From Bacteroides thetaiotaomicron VPI-5482 (GTDB lineage: Bacteria; Bacteroidota; Bacteroidia; Bacteroidales; Bacteroidaceae), in assembly GCF_000011065.1 (NCBI RefSeq), contig NC_004663.1, positions 3,348,001-3,412,000 of the forward strand: a stretch of 64,000 nucleotides of DNA, written 5' to 3'. The stretch's first letter is position 1. Each line of letters opens with the position of its first letter. Below are positions 45,029-52,446 of the stretch, one piece after another. The notes below the pieces were generated by a model. It saw nothing but the letters and a program-made list of their open reading frames with translations. It searched no databases and was not told the origin of the DNA. A program made the position numbers and the translations under genes.

Positions 45029-45571
45029 TTATTCTTTTTCCACTTGCATAAAGCCTAATTCAAGCGGCGTTTTGCGCCCGAATATCTTCACCATGACCTT
45101 TAGTTTCTTCTTTTCACTATTCACTTCTTCAATGATACCACTGAATCCGCTGAAAGGACCAAAAGTAACTTTCACAGTCTCACCCACTACATACGGAATA
45201 TTGAGTTCTTCACCCGTTTCCTGTAGTTCGTCTACTGTACCAAGTATACGATTCACTTCTGATTGTCTGAGAGGCACCGGTTTCTCGGAGCCGCCTAAAA
45301 AGCCTATCACATTCGGAGTATTGCGCAGATGATGAGCGACCTCACCAACCAAAGCAGCCTCCACCAAAACGTAACCAGGGAGATAACTTCTCTCTTTCAC
45401 AATTTTTTTACCATTGCGAACCTGATACACTTTTTCAGTTGGAATCAATACCTGAGATACATATTCACCAAGGTCGCTGTTTTTAAGGTCAGCTTCAAGA
45501 TATTCCTTTACCTTAGCTTCTTTTCCGCTAATAGCACGTAGAACGTACCATTTCTTTTCAATCTCAGCCAT
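45029..45571 (-). CDS. nusG: Transcription termination/antitermination factor NusG
   Basis: RNA-polymerase-associated factor of 180 residues linking transcription to Rho or ribosomes. The NGN domain opens KKWYVLRAISGKEAKVKEYL, and the C-terminal KOW motif reads VTFGPFSGFSGIIEEVN. The ATG at 45571 is used; a TTG two codons earlier is possible. It is 17 bp after secE. Confidence 0.98.
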   Translation of the reverse strand: MAEIEKKWYVLRAISGKEAKVKEYLEADLKNSDLGEYVSQVLIPTEKVYQVRNGKKIVKERSYLPGYVLVEAALVGEVAHHLRNTPNVIGFLGGSEKPVPLRQSEVNRILGTVDELQETGEELNIPYVVGETVKVTFGPFSGFSGIIEEVNSEKKKLKVMVKIFGRKTPLELGFMQVEKE

Positions 45572-45588
45572 TTTCAATTCCTAATTTT

Positions 45589-45780
45589 TTAATGTGGATA
45601 AACAATTTTTTCCATGAAGTTCTGGAAACAGACATCCATACCCCATACTACCAATGCAATAAGCAGGGAAGCATATAAAACAACTACTGCACTGTTAGCA
45701 AGTTCGGAATACGTAGGCCACGATACTTTATGAACAAGTTCGTCGTAAGATTCTTTAATATAAGCTATTACCTTTTTCAT
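45589..45780 (-). CDS. secE: Preprotein translocase subunit SecE
   Basis: Single-span SecE of 63 residues (MKKVIAYIKESYDELVHKVS, with VSWPTYSEL before the membrane helix). The longer frame from 45852 reads through the tRNA-Trp gene and is rejected. It lies between tRNA-Trp and nusG, its usual place. Confidence 0.97.
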   Translation of the reverse strand: MKKVIAYIKESYDELVHKVSWPTYSELANSAVVVLYASLLIALVVWGMDVCFQNFMEKIVYPH

Positions 45781-45794
45781 TTCAATAATATTAG

Positions 45795-45867
45795 CACGGG
45801 AGGAGAGGCTCGAACTCCCGACACCCGGTTTTGGAGACCGGTGCTCTACCAACTGAGCTACTCCCGT
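45795..45867 (-). tRNA. tRNA-Trp (anticodon CCA)
   Basis: A 73-nt cloverleaf: acceptor ACGGGAG/CTCCCGT, D-arm GAGC, anticodon loop CTCCAAA between CCGGT and ACCGG, T-loop TTCGAGC, discriminator G. No CCA is encoded. It lies between tuf and secE. Confidence 0.97.
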
Positions 45868-45921
45868 TTGTACATAATCAGTTCCCGATAGTAAAACCGG
45901 GAACTGATTAATTATTGTGTA

Positions 45922-47106
45922 TTAGTCGATAATTTCAGTAATCTGACCAGCACCTACTGTACGTCCACCTTCGCGGATAGCGAAACGAAGACCTGGGTTC
46001 AATGCTACTGGGTAGATCAACTCTACAGTGATAGTTACGTTATCACCCGGCATTACCATTTCTGTTCCTTCCGGCAAAGTGATTTCACCTGTACAGTCCA
46101 TAGTACGCAAGTAGAACTGAGGACGGTATTTGTTGTGGAACGGAGTGTGACGACCACCTTCTTCTTTCTTCAGGATATAAACCTCAGCTTTGAAGCGAGA
46201 GTGCGGTTTAATCTGACCCGGTTTACAAAGAACCATACCACGTTTGATTTCGTTCTTGTCAACACCACGGAGCAACAAACCTACGTTGTCACCAGCTTCA
46301 CCCTGATCCAACAGTTTACGGAACATTTCAACACCAGTTACAACTGATTTCTTATCTTCACCTAAACCAAGGATTTCAACTTCATCACCTACGTGGATGA
46401 TACCAGATTCGATACGACCTGTTGCTACAGTACCACGACCTGTGATAGAGAACACGTCTTCAACCGGCATCAAGAATGGTTTATCAACATCGCGCGGAGG
46501 AAGTGGAATCCAGTTATCAACTGCATCCATCAGTTCCATAACTTTGTCTTCCCATTTTTCAACACCGTTCAATGCGCCAAGAGCAGAACCCTGGATGATA
46601 GGAGTATTGTCACCATCGAAATCATAGAATGAAAGAAGTTCTCTCATTTCCATTTCAACGAGTTCCAACATTTCTTCGTCGTCTACCATATCGCACTTGT
46701 TCAAGAATACAACCAGACGAGGTACGTTTACCTGACGAGCCAACAGGATATGTTCGCGAGTCTGAGGCATCGGACCATCAGTTGCAGCACAAACGATGAT
46801 AGCACCGTCCATCTGAGCAGCACCAGTTACCATGTTCTTTACGTAGTCGGCGTGTCCCGGACAGTCAACGTGTGCGTAGTGACGGTTAGCTGTTTCGTAC
46901 TCAACGTGTGAAGTATTGATAGTAATACCTCTTTCTTTTTCTTCAGGAGCGTTGTCGATAGAATCGAAAGAACGCAACTCAGAAAGACCTTTTTTTGCCA
47001 ACACAGTAGTGATAGCAGCTGTCAACGTTGTCTTACCGTGGTCTACGTGACCGATTGTACCAATGTTTACGTGCGGTTTGGTACGTTCAAATTTCTCTTT
47101 AGCCAT
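45922..47106 (-). CDS. tuf: Elongation factor Tu
   Basis: Delivers aminoacyl-tRNA to the ribosome; 394 residues as in E. coli. G motifs GHVDHGKTT, DCPGHADY and NKCDMVDDEE are intact, and domains II and III are complete. Located between a tRNA-Thr and tRNA-Trp. It is the only tuf in the window, although EF-Tu is often next to fusA in other bacteria. Confidence 0.99.
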   Translation of the reverse strand: MAKEKFERTKPHVNIGTIGHVDHGKTTLTAAITTVLAKKGLSELRSFDSIDNAPEEKERGITINTSHVEYETANRHYAHVDCPGHADYVKNMVTGAAQMDGAIIVCAATDGPMPQTREHILLARQVNVPRLVVFLNKCDMVDDEEMLELVEMEMRELLSFYDFDGDNTPIIQGSALGALNGVEKWEDKVMELMDAVDNWIPLPPRDVDKPFLMPVEDVFSITGRGTVATGRIESGIIHVGDEVEILGLGEDKKSVVTGVEMFRKLLDQGEAGDNVGLLLRGVDKNEIKRGMVLCKPGQIKPHSRFKAEVYILKKEEGGRHTPFHNKYRPQFYLRTMDCTGEITLPEGTEMVMPGDNVTITVELIYPVALNPGLRFAIREGGRTVGAGQITEIID

Positions 47107-47156
47107 AGCTTTACTTGTTATTTATTTGATTAATAATCAGCATTTACATCTTTATG

Positions 47157-47228
<72 letters not shown>

Positions 47229-47240
47229 AAGAAAAAAAAG

Positions 47241-47313
47241 AGCGGAAGACGGGGCTCAAACCCGCGACCCTCAGCTTGGAAGGCTAATGCTCTATCAACT
47301 GAGCTACTTCCGC
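47241..47313 (-). tRNA. tRNA-Gly (anticodon TCC)
   Basis: A 73-nt cloverleaf: acceptor GCGGAAG/CTTCCGC, anticodon loop CTTCCAA between TTAGC and GCTGA, T-loop TTTGAGC. The 3' end is followed by CTTTTTTTTC on the minus strand, a run of eight Ts before the next tRNA. No CCA is encoded. Confidence 0.96.
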
Positions 47314-47341
47314 ATTCTTGCCAAAGTTGTCACTCTGATTG

Positions 47342-47424
47342 TGGGCAAAGATGGATTCGAACCACCGAAGTCGAAAGACAGCAGATTTACAGTCTGCCCC
47401 ATTTGGCCACTCTGGTATTTGCCC
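47342..47424 (-). tRNA. tRNA-Tyr (anticodon GTA)
   Basis: An 83-nt class II tRNA with a long variable arm: acceptor GGGCAAA/TTTGCCC, anticodon loop CTGTAAA between GCAGA and TCTGC, T-loop TTCGAAT, discriminator A. No CCA is encoded. Confidence 0.96.
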
Positions 47425-47582
47425 TTAATATTTCAAACAAAGAATTAAAATCAAATAGCGAACAATACTCTGAACATAGATGTTTTATTCTCAGTTCTTC
47501 TTCTAATTCTTCCCGCCACGCGAACCGAATTGACTACCGTCATCCCTTTCGCTAAAACCGGATGATCCTCATTCATCCTTGG

Positions 47583-47656
47583 AGCCTCTTGTCGGATTCG
47601 AACCAACGACCCCGAGATTACAAATCACGTGCTCTGGCCAACTGAGCTAAAGAGGC
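47583..47656 (-). tRNA. tRNA-Thr (anticodon TGT)
   Basis: A 74-nt cloverleaf: acceptor GCCTCTT/AAGAGGC, anticodon loop TTTGTAA between CGTGA and TCTCG, T-loop TTCGAAT. A CCA triplet is encoded directly after it (47580-47582), unlike its neighbours. First tRNA after the cluster promoter; a 158-bp spacer follows before tRNA-Tyr. Confidence 0.96.
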
Positions 47657-47707
47657 GTTCTAGCTAAAAAATGCAACCGTCACGTTCTAACGCGAGCGAA
47701 ACGGCTG

Positions 47708-47738
47708 CAAATTTAGTTATTTATTTCTTTCCCGCAAA
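47708..47738 (-). promoter_or_regulatory. Promoter of the tRNA-tuf-sec-rpl-rpo supercluster
   Basis: A textbook Bacteroides promoter on the minus strand: -33 TTTG (47735-47738), 19-bp spacer, -7 TAAATTTG (47708-47715). Transcription would start near 47701, about 45 nt before the first tRNA. The -33 box sits inside the inverted repeat CGCAAAATATTTGCG (47733-47747). Confidence 0.85.
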
Positions 47739-47753
47739 ATATTTGCGATTTTT

Positions 47754-48053
47754 TTATTTGCTACGCTGTTTTTCCTTGTATTTCACCAGTTGTTTTTCAA
47801 GCGCCTCCACATCCAAATCAACTGCTTCCTCGAATGTATCACACACTTTACTTGCATAAAACTCACCATTAGGGATAAGAATCTTTATGCCCGCCTCTTT
47901 ATTTTCAGCAGCTTCCGGCTTAACTACCTTTAATGACACCTCTACTTTCTTTATATCTTCGTAATATTTTTCCAACTTAGACACTTTCTTCTGAATAAAT
48001 GCCTGCAATTGCTCTGACGCATCAAAGTGAATTGATTGAATTCTAATATCCAT
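47754..48053 (-). CDS. hpf: Ribosome hibernation promoting factor, short type
   Basis: Binds the decoding region of idle 30S subunits and helps store ribosomes; 99 residues, the short HPF/YfiA type without the C-terminal dimerisation domain. The start MDIRIQSIHFDASEQL is preceded by AAAAAGGAGGTAAGT, a strong ribosome site, which overrules a longer frame from 48152. The body has the RaiA-fold segment FYASKVCDTFEEAVDLDVEA. It is 16 bp after the recombinase gene. Confidence 0.95.
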   Translation of the reverse strand: MDIRIQSIHFDASEQLQAFIQKKVSKLEKYYEDIKKVEVSLKVVKPEAAENKEAGIKILIPNGEFYASKVCDTFEEAVDLDVEALEKQLVKYKEKQRSK

Positions 48054-48069
48054 ACTTACCTCCTTTTTT

Positions 48070-48951
48070 TTAAGCTCTTGGATGAGCTTGTTTATACACT
48101 TTTTTAAGTTCTTCAAATGTGGCATGCGTATAGATCTCGGTAGTTGCAACACTCTCGTGACCCAAAAGTTCTTTTACCGCACCCAGTTCTGCATCATTAT
48201 TCAGCATTGTGGTAGCAAAAGTATGCCTCAGCACGTGAGGACTTCTTTTTTTCAGCGTCGCCACCTTTGACAGGTTCCGTTTCACTAAATTATAGACCAG
48301 ATTCTTATAAAGCCGCTCACCATCCTCTTTAACAAAGAAAGCTTCCGACCTTTCCGGAATCGTTTCGTTTCTTACATTAATATATTCAAGCATCAACTCT
48401 TTCAGTTCATCACCGAACGGTATTAGCCGCTGCTTGTTTCTTTTCCCGGTTACTTTCAAAAGAGAAGCGGAAAAATCTACATCCTTATCATCCAGACCTA
48501 TCAATTCCGAAAGTCTTATGCCTGTAGCATAAAACACTCCAATAATCAACCGATCACGACAACCTTTAAATCCTTCGCCAAAATCCGTATCATCCAGCAA
48601 CTTGTCCATTTCGCTTTCTTTCAGAAAAGCAGGTAACGGCTTCTTATTTTTAGGTCCTGTTATTTTTCGTAACGGATCTACTGTCACCTCTCCTTGCCTT
48701 AAAAGATACTTATAGAACGACCGGAGCGAACTTAGCTTTCGATTTACAGAAGTTGAAGTATATCCCCTATCCATTAATGAAACAATCCATTCACGAATCA
48801 GTTCACCTTCCACTTCCAACGGATCAAACTTTCCGTACTCTTCCTGAGCAAACTCCTGTAGTTGCTTTATATCCTCGCCATACGCCAGAACGGTTTTTTC
48901 GGAATAGTTCCGCTCATACCGGAGGTAATCAAGAAAAGATTTAATTAACAT
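48070..48951 (-). CDS. xerC: Tyrosine recombinase, XerC/XerD type
   Basis: Site-specific recombinase of 293 residues, probably one of the pair that resolves chromosome dimers at dif. It has the N-terminal SAM-like core-binding domain (SFLDYLRYERNYSEKTVLAY) and a catalytic domain with Arg in ATGIRLSELIGL, HVLRHTFATTML, LGHESVATTEIYTH (nucleophile Tyr). The start at 48951 is used because an upstream ATG (48978) adds residues outside the fold. It is clustered with hpf and rpsU on the same strand, not with a mobile element. XerC versus XerD cannot be told apart here. Confidence 0.93.
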   Translation of the reverse strand: MLIKSFLDYLRYERNYSEKTVLAYGEDIKQLQEFAQEEYGKFDPLEVEGELIREWIVSLMDRGYTSTSVNRKLSSLRSFYKYLLRQGEVTVDPLRKITGPKNKKPLPAFLKESEMDKLLDDTDFGEGFKGCRDRLIIGVFYATGIRLSELIGLDDKDVDFSASLLKVTGKRNKQRLIPFGDELKELMLEYINVRNETIPERSEAFFVKEDGERLYKNLVYNLVKRNLSKVATLKKRSPHVLRHTFATTMLNNDAELGAVKELLGHESVATTEIYTHATFEELKKVYKQAHPRA

Positions 48952-49024
48952 AATATCGCTACATCTAAAATCGTGCAACGAATGTATGAAAAGAATTCAA
49001 TAATTCAAAGGAAATTACGAATTA

Positions 49025-49216
49025 TTAATCTTCTACTTGCTGAAGTTGTTGTACATAAACTGCACGTTCTTTCTTAAGTCTTTTAGTTACAGACGGTTTA
49101 TCAAATTGCTGTCTGCTTCTTAATTCTTTCACGATGCCAGTTTTCTCAAATTTTCTTTTAAACTTCTTCAGCGCTTTTTCAATGTTTTCGCCTTCTTTTA
49201 CAGGTACTACAATCAT
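49025..49216 (-). CDS. rpsU: 30S ribosomal protein S21
   Basis: Small basic protein of 63 residues near the anti-Shine-Dalgarno end of 16S rRNA (MIVVPVKEGENIEKALKKFK). Its presence in a lineage that rarely uses Shine-Dalgarno pairing is of some interest. It has its own promoter and precedes the recombinase gene by 73 bp. Confidence 0.97.
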   Translation of the reverse strand: MIVVPVKEGENIEKALKKFKRKFEKTGIVKELRSRQQFDKPSVTKRLKKERAVYVQQLQQVED

Positions 49217-49270
49217 TTTGTTATTATTAATATGTTATTGGTTAAAAATTTCCGCAGTCAAATTGCGCCG

Positions 49271-49302
49271 CAAAATTACACATACTTTCTTTATTCACAA
49301 AA
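49271..49302 (-). promoter_or_regulatory. Promoter of rpsU
   Basis: On the minus strand TTTTG (49298-49302), 19 bp, then TAATTTTG (49271-49278): an exact match to Bacteroides -33/-7 spacing. It is about 55 bp before the rpsU ATG and may also serve xerC and hpf. Confidence 0.75.
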
Positions 49303-49362
49303 CTTTCGGCAAATATTTCTCAAAAACTATTCATAAACAAATCATTAACCGCGAAAAGTTAG

Positions 49363-49370
49363 TACCTTTG
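49363..49370 (+). promoter_or_regulatory. -7 promoter element of the M24 aminopeptidase gene
   Basis: TACCTTTG matches the TAnnTTTG consensus, 38 bp before the ATG at 49408. No TTTG is seen at -33. It is divergent to the rpsU promoter, 60 bp away. Confidence 0.55.
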
Positions 49371-49407
49371 AAACTCTTAAATATGTCTATAAATAATATA
49401 ATAAGGT

Positions 49408-51189
49408 ATGAAGCAGAGCATAAAAGAGCGTATACACGCACTACGGATGGCATTCCGCCCTAACAATATCAAAGCGTTCATCATTCCCAGCACCGATCCT
49501 CACCTGAGTGAGTATGTAGCTCCTTATTGGATGTCCCGTGAATGGATTTCCGGTTTCACGGGTTCCGCCGGAACAGTCGTCATCTTAATGGATAAAGCCG
49601 GACTATGGACAGATTCCCGTTATTTCCTGCAAGCGGAAAAGGAACTGGAAGGCAGCGGCATTACATTATATAAAGAGATGCTGCCGGAAACTCCTAGTAT
49701 CACAAAGTTCCTCTGTCAGAATCTAAAGCCGGGAGAATCTGTGAGTATTGATGGGAAAATGTTCTCCGTACAACAGGTGGAACAAATGAAAGAAGATCTT
49801 GCCCCCTACCAGTTACAGGTCAACCTGTTTGGCGATCCGCTGAAAAACATCTGGAAGGACCGTCCATCCATGCCTGATGCTCCGGCTTTCATCTACGATG
49901 TTAAATATGCAGGAAAAAGTTGTGGAGAAAAAGTTGCCGCCATTCGTGCCGAGCTGAAAAAGAAAGGCATCTATGCTTTATTTTTATCCAGTCTGGACGA
50001 AATAGCATGGACTCTCAATCTGAGAGGAAGTGATGTGCATTGCAATCCGGTTATAGTAAGTTATCTACTGGTTACTCAAGATGAAGTAGTCTACTTTATT
50101 TCGCCGGAGAAGATTACCCAACAGGTAAATGAATACTTGCAAGAACAGCAAGTCAGCCTGAGAAAATATGATGAAGCTGAATCTTTCCTGAATTCTTTTG
50201 CAGGAGAAAACATACTTATCGACCCAAAGAAAACGAACTATGCGATTTATTCGGCTATCAATCCTGCATGCAAGATCATTCGTGGAGAATCTCCTGTGAC
50301 ATTGCTGAAAGCCATTCGCAATGAGCAGGAGATCGTCGGCATCCATCACGCAATGCAGCGGGATGGCGTGGCGCTTGTCAGGTTCCTTAAATGGCTGGAA
50401 CAATCAGTGCCTTCGGGCAAAGAGACCGAACTGAGCGTAGACCGGAAGCTGCATGAGTTCAGAGCAGCCCAACCTTTGTATATGGGAGAAAGTTTCGACA
50501 CAATCGCCGGATATAAAGAACATGGAGCAATCGTGCACTATTCCGCAACGGAGGAGAGTGATGTCACGCTTCAGCCTAAAGGTTTCTTGCTGTTAGATTC
50601 GGGAGCACAGTATCTGGACGGAACAACTGACATCACACGTACTATTGCATTAGGCGAACTGACGGAGGAAGAAAAAACAGACTATACCTTAATATTAAAA
50701 GGCCATATTGCATTGGCAATGGCTAAATTTCCAGCCGGAACCCGCGGCGCCCAACTCGATGTATTGGCCCGTATGCCTATCTGGAGTCATGGCATGAACT
50801 TCCTTCATGGTACCGGACATGGCGTAGGACATTTTCTGAGCGTACACGAAGGTCCGCAAAGTATCCGTATGAACGAAAATCCCATTGTGCTGCAACCCGG
50901 TATGGTTACATCCAATGAACCTGGTGTTTATAAAGCAGGCAGCCACGGGATACGCACCGAGAATCTGACATTGGTCTGCAAAGATAAGGAAGGCATGTTC
51001 GGAGAATATTTCAAATTTGAGACGATCACCCTATGCCCGATCTGCAAAAAAGGCATCATCAAAGAAATGCTGACGGCAGAGGAAGTCAAGTGGTTCAATG
51101 ACTACCATCGAACCGTTTACGAAAAACTTTCTCCAAGTCTAAACGAAGAAGAAAAGAAGTGGCTGCTAGAAGCAACAAAAGCTATTTAA
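49408..51189 (+). CDS. Xaa-Pro aminopeptidase (peptidase M24B)
   Basis: Cytoplasmic dinuclear metallopeptidase that removes N-terminal residues before proline; 593 residues, the long form with two creatinase-like N-terminal domains as in eukaryotic APP1. The metal ligands are visible: two Asp in LLLDSGAQYLDGTTDITRT, His in GTGHGVGHFLSVHEGP, and Glu in TSNEPGVYKAG and RTENLTLV. It ends in a long-form M24 C-terminal domain (LCPICKKGIIKEMLTAEEVK). The stop is followed after 16 bp by a GC-rich palindrome array. Confidence 0.95.
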   Translation: MKQSIKERIHALRMAFRPNNIKAFIIPSTDPHLSEYVAPYWMSREWISGFTGSAGTVVILMDKAGLWTDSRYFLQAEKELEGSGITLYKEMLPETPSITKFLCQNLKPGESVSIDGKMFSVQQVEQMKEDLAPYQLQVNLFGDPLKNIWKDRPSMPDAPAFIYDVKYAGKSCGEKVAAIRAELKKKGIYALFLSSLDEIAWTLNLRGSDVHCNPVIVSYLLVTQDEVVYFISPEKITQQVNEYLQEQQVSLRKYDEAESFLNSFAGENILIDPKKTNYAIYSAINPACKIIRGESPVTLLKAIRNEQEIVGIHHAMQRDGVALVRFLKWLEQSVPSGKETELSVDRKLHEFRAAQPLYMGESFDTIAGYKEHGAIVHYSATEESDVTLQPKGFLLLDSGAQYLDGTTDITRTIALGELTEEEKTDYTLILKGHIALAMAKFPAGTRGAQLDVLARMPIWSHGMNFLHGTGHGVGHFLSVHEGPQSIRMNENPIVLQPGMVTSNEPGVYKAGSHGIRTENLTLVCKDKEGMFGEYFKFETITLCPICKKGIIKEMLTAEEVKWFNDYHRTVYEKLSPSLNEEEKKWLLEATKAI

Positions 51190-51205
51190 AACAGCTTTTG
51201 TCTGA

Positions 51206-51284
51206 CACCCGGGTGTTGAGCATACCGACACCCGGGTGTCAGGCTGCTTGAGACCCGGGTGTCAGACGGTACGAGACCCGGGTG
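51206..51284. repeat. Array B: four 10-bp palindromes at an exact 23-bp period
   Basis: CACCCGGGTG at 51206 and 51229, then GACCCGGGTG at 51252 and 51275, each start 23 bp after the last. The first two extend to the longer palindrome GACACCCGGGTGT(T/C). The 13-bp spacers differ. It fills the gap between the aminopeptidase stop and the carbonic-anhydrase-like gene. Same layout as array A at 12097-12172 but with a different core. Confidence 0.88.
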
Positions 51285-51338
51285 TCAGACAATCCCCAAT
51301 CATATTCAATAAAAACATCATTAGAAACAATATATTTT

Positions 51339-51851
51339 ATGGCTTTAATCAAATCAGTGCGGGGCTTTACCCCCGAAATTGGAGAGAACTGTTTTCTCGC
51401 AGACAATGCAACTATCATAGGAGATGTAAAAATAGGAAATGACTGTAGCATCTGGTTTTGTACCGTATTGCGCGGTGACGTTAATTCCATACGGATAGGC
51501 AATGGAGTCAATATTCAGGATGGAAGCGTGCTACATACTTTATATGAGAAGTCAACCATCGAAATTGGTGATCATGTTTCCGTAGGACATAATGTGACGA
51601 TTCACGGAGCAACCGTCAAAGATTATGCACTTATCGGGATGGGGTCTACCATATTGGATCATGCCGTAGTAGGCGAAGGCTCCATCGTTGCCGCCGGTTC
51701 TTTGGTATTGAGCAATACAGTGATCGAGCCCGGAAGCATTTGGGGAGGGGTACCGGCTAAATTTATTAAGAAGGTAGACCCGGAGCAAGCAAAGGAGCTA
51801 AACCAAAAAATCGCTCACAATTACCTGATGTATTCCCAATGGTATAAATAA
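51339..51851 (+). CDS. Gamma-carbonic anhydrase family protein
   Basis: Left-handed beta-helix hexapeptide protein of 170 residues, the YrdA/gamma-CA type. The start MALIKSVRGFTPEIG is used; an upstream ATG (51282) would overlap the palindrome array. Zinc-binding histidines of the family lie in LHTLYEKST, VSVGHNVTIHG, and the fold repeats as INIQDGS-like, HVSVGHNVTI and YALIGMGSTILDH. Some family members have no carbonic anhydrase activity, so the reaction is not certain. It is probably co-transcribed with the upstream aminopeptidase, depending on what array B does. Confidence 0.92.
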   Translation: MALIKSVRGFTPEIGENCFLADNATIIGDVKIGNDCSIWFCTVLRGDVNSIRIGNGVNIQDGSVLHTLYEKSTIEIGDHVSVGHNVTIHGATVKDYALIGMGSTILDHAVVGEGSIVAAGSLVLSNTVIEPGSIWGGVPAKFIKKVDPEQAKELNQKIAHNYLMYSQWYK

Positions 51852-52191
51852 TGTGAATCAGTAGTTGATTCAAAATTGCAAAGGAATGAATCAAACAGTA
51901 GTATCTCCATTGGGGGTGACTAAAAAGTCGATTCTATCTCGAATCTCCTCCTTCGGGAAGGAGGAGTGGTCGAAGACCGAGGTGGTAGGAGAGATAATGT
52001 TTGTTCCTATTTCTTTGTAAATGATAGGATTATGTATTCACCTACCACCTCCCCCTACGGGTACTCCTCCTTCCAGAAGGAGGAGAGTTAAGATACTATT
52101 GACTTTTTAGACAGCCCATTTAAGATACTATTGACTATCATTTAGTTCAAAACCGCAAAGAAATGAACAACATTCAACTACTGATTCACAT
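51851..52191. repeat. Mosaic repeat region framed by an 18-bp inverted repeat
   Basis: ATGTGAATCAGTAGTTGA (51851-51868, beginning on the last base of the carbonic-anhydrase-like stop codon) is repeated as its exact inverse at 52174-52191. Just inside each end lies a 22-bp direct repeat (51869-51890 and 52146-52167; 19 of 22 identical; core GCAAAGRAATGAA). Between them sit the remains of an older element (CAGTAGTATCT 51896-51906 and its near-inverse 52123-52133) and the MITE-like element of 51913-52117. TTAAGATACTATTGACT is also directly repeated at 52088 and 52120. Confidence 0.75.
51913..52117. mobile_element. MITE-like element, copy 2 (205 bp), nested in older repeat
   Basis: 27-bp terminal inverted repeats (51913-51939 and 52091-52117) share GACTAAAAAGTC and GACTTTTTAGACAGCCC with the copy at 11900-11987. 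Each arm has its own CTCCTCCTT/AAGGAGGAG hairpin (51945-51966; 52064-52085), and GAGGTGGTAGG (51979) is matched by CCTACCACCTC (52041), so the arms form a long palindrome around a 51-bp centre. ATT flanks both ends (51909-51911, 52118-52120), a likely target duplication if the left end starts at 51912. No transposase is encoded. Confidence 0.72.
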
Positions 52192-52368
52192 GAATAATAT
52201 AAATATCAGGTTCCAGATCATTAGTAAGTTCATGTGTTTTCAGGGTACTATATTCAATGCATCTCTGATCTTTGAAAAATTAGCAAAGGAGCGTATTGGA
52301 TCAGCTAATATCCATGAAGGAGTTCATGTATTCATTTGTTTTATTTAACCAATTGCCTGCCTCTAATT
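52192..52368. other. Non-coding stretch before the thioredoxin-fold pair
   Basis: Nothing supportable is seen here apart from a 61-codon open frame (52163-52348) that overlaps the repeat and shows no ribosome site or family resemblance. Confidence 0.5.
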
Positions 52369-52389
52369 TACGAATTATTCGTAGATTTG
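52369..52389 (+). promoter_or_regulatory. Promoter -7 with overlapping palindrome, thioredoxin-fold operon
   Basis: TAGATTTG (52382-52389) matches the Bacteroides -7. The 15-bp palindrome TACGAATTATTCGTA (52369-52383, 7-bp arms) overlaps its first two bases, a position suited to a repressor operator. The ATG of the first gene is 58 bp further on. Confidence 0.55.
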
Positions 52390-52446
52390 TAATCAAACAG
52401 AATAAAAACATCTAACTATAGAAAACATACTACTCCACGATCAATC

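Noticed and set aside
47660..47708. Hairpin with T-tract between the supercluster promoter and the first tRNA, thought to be an attenuator
   Set aside because: The 5' arm (47701-47708 on the plus strand) overlaps the -7 element and would lie at or before the transcription start, so the RNA could not form it.
48070..48951. Integrase of a mobile element
   Set aside because: It sits in a housekeeping setting with rpsU and hpf, without att repeats or cargo; a chromosomal Xer protein fits better, and the adjacent tRNA genes are intact.
52163..52348. 61-codon plus-strand open frame after the repeat mosaic
   Set aside because: Begins inside the repeat, low complexity, no ribosome site and no recognisable motif.
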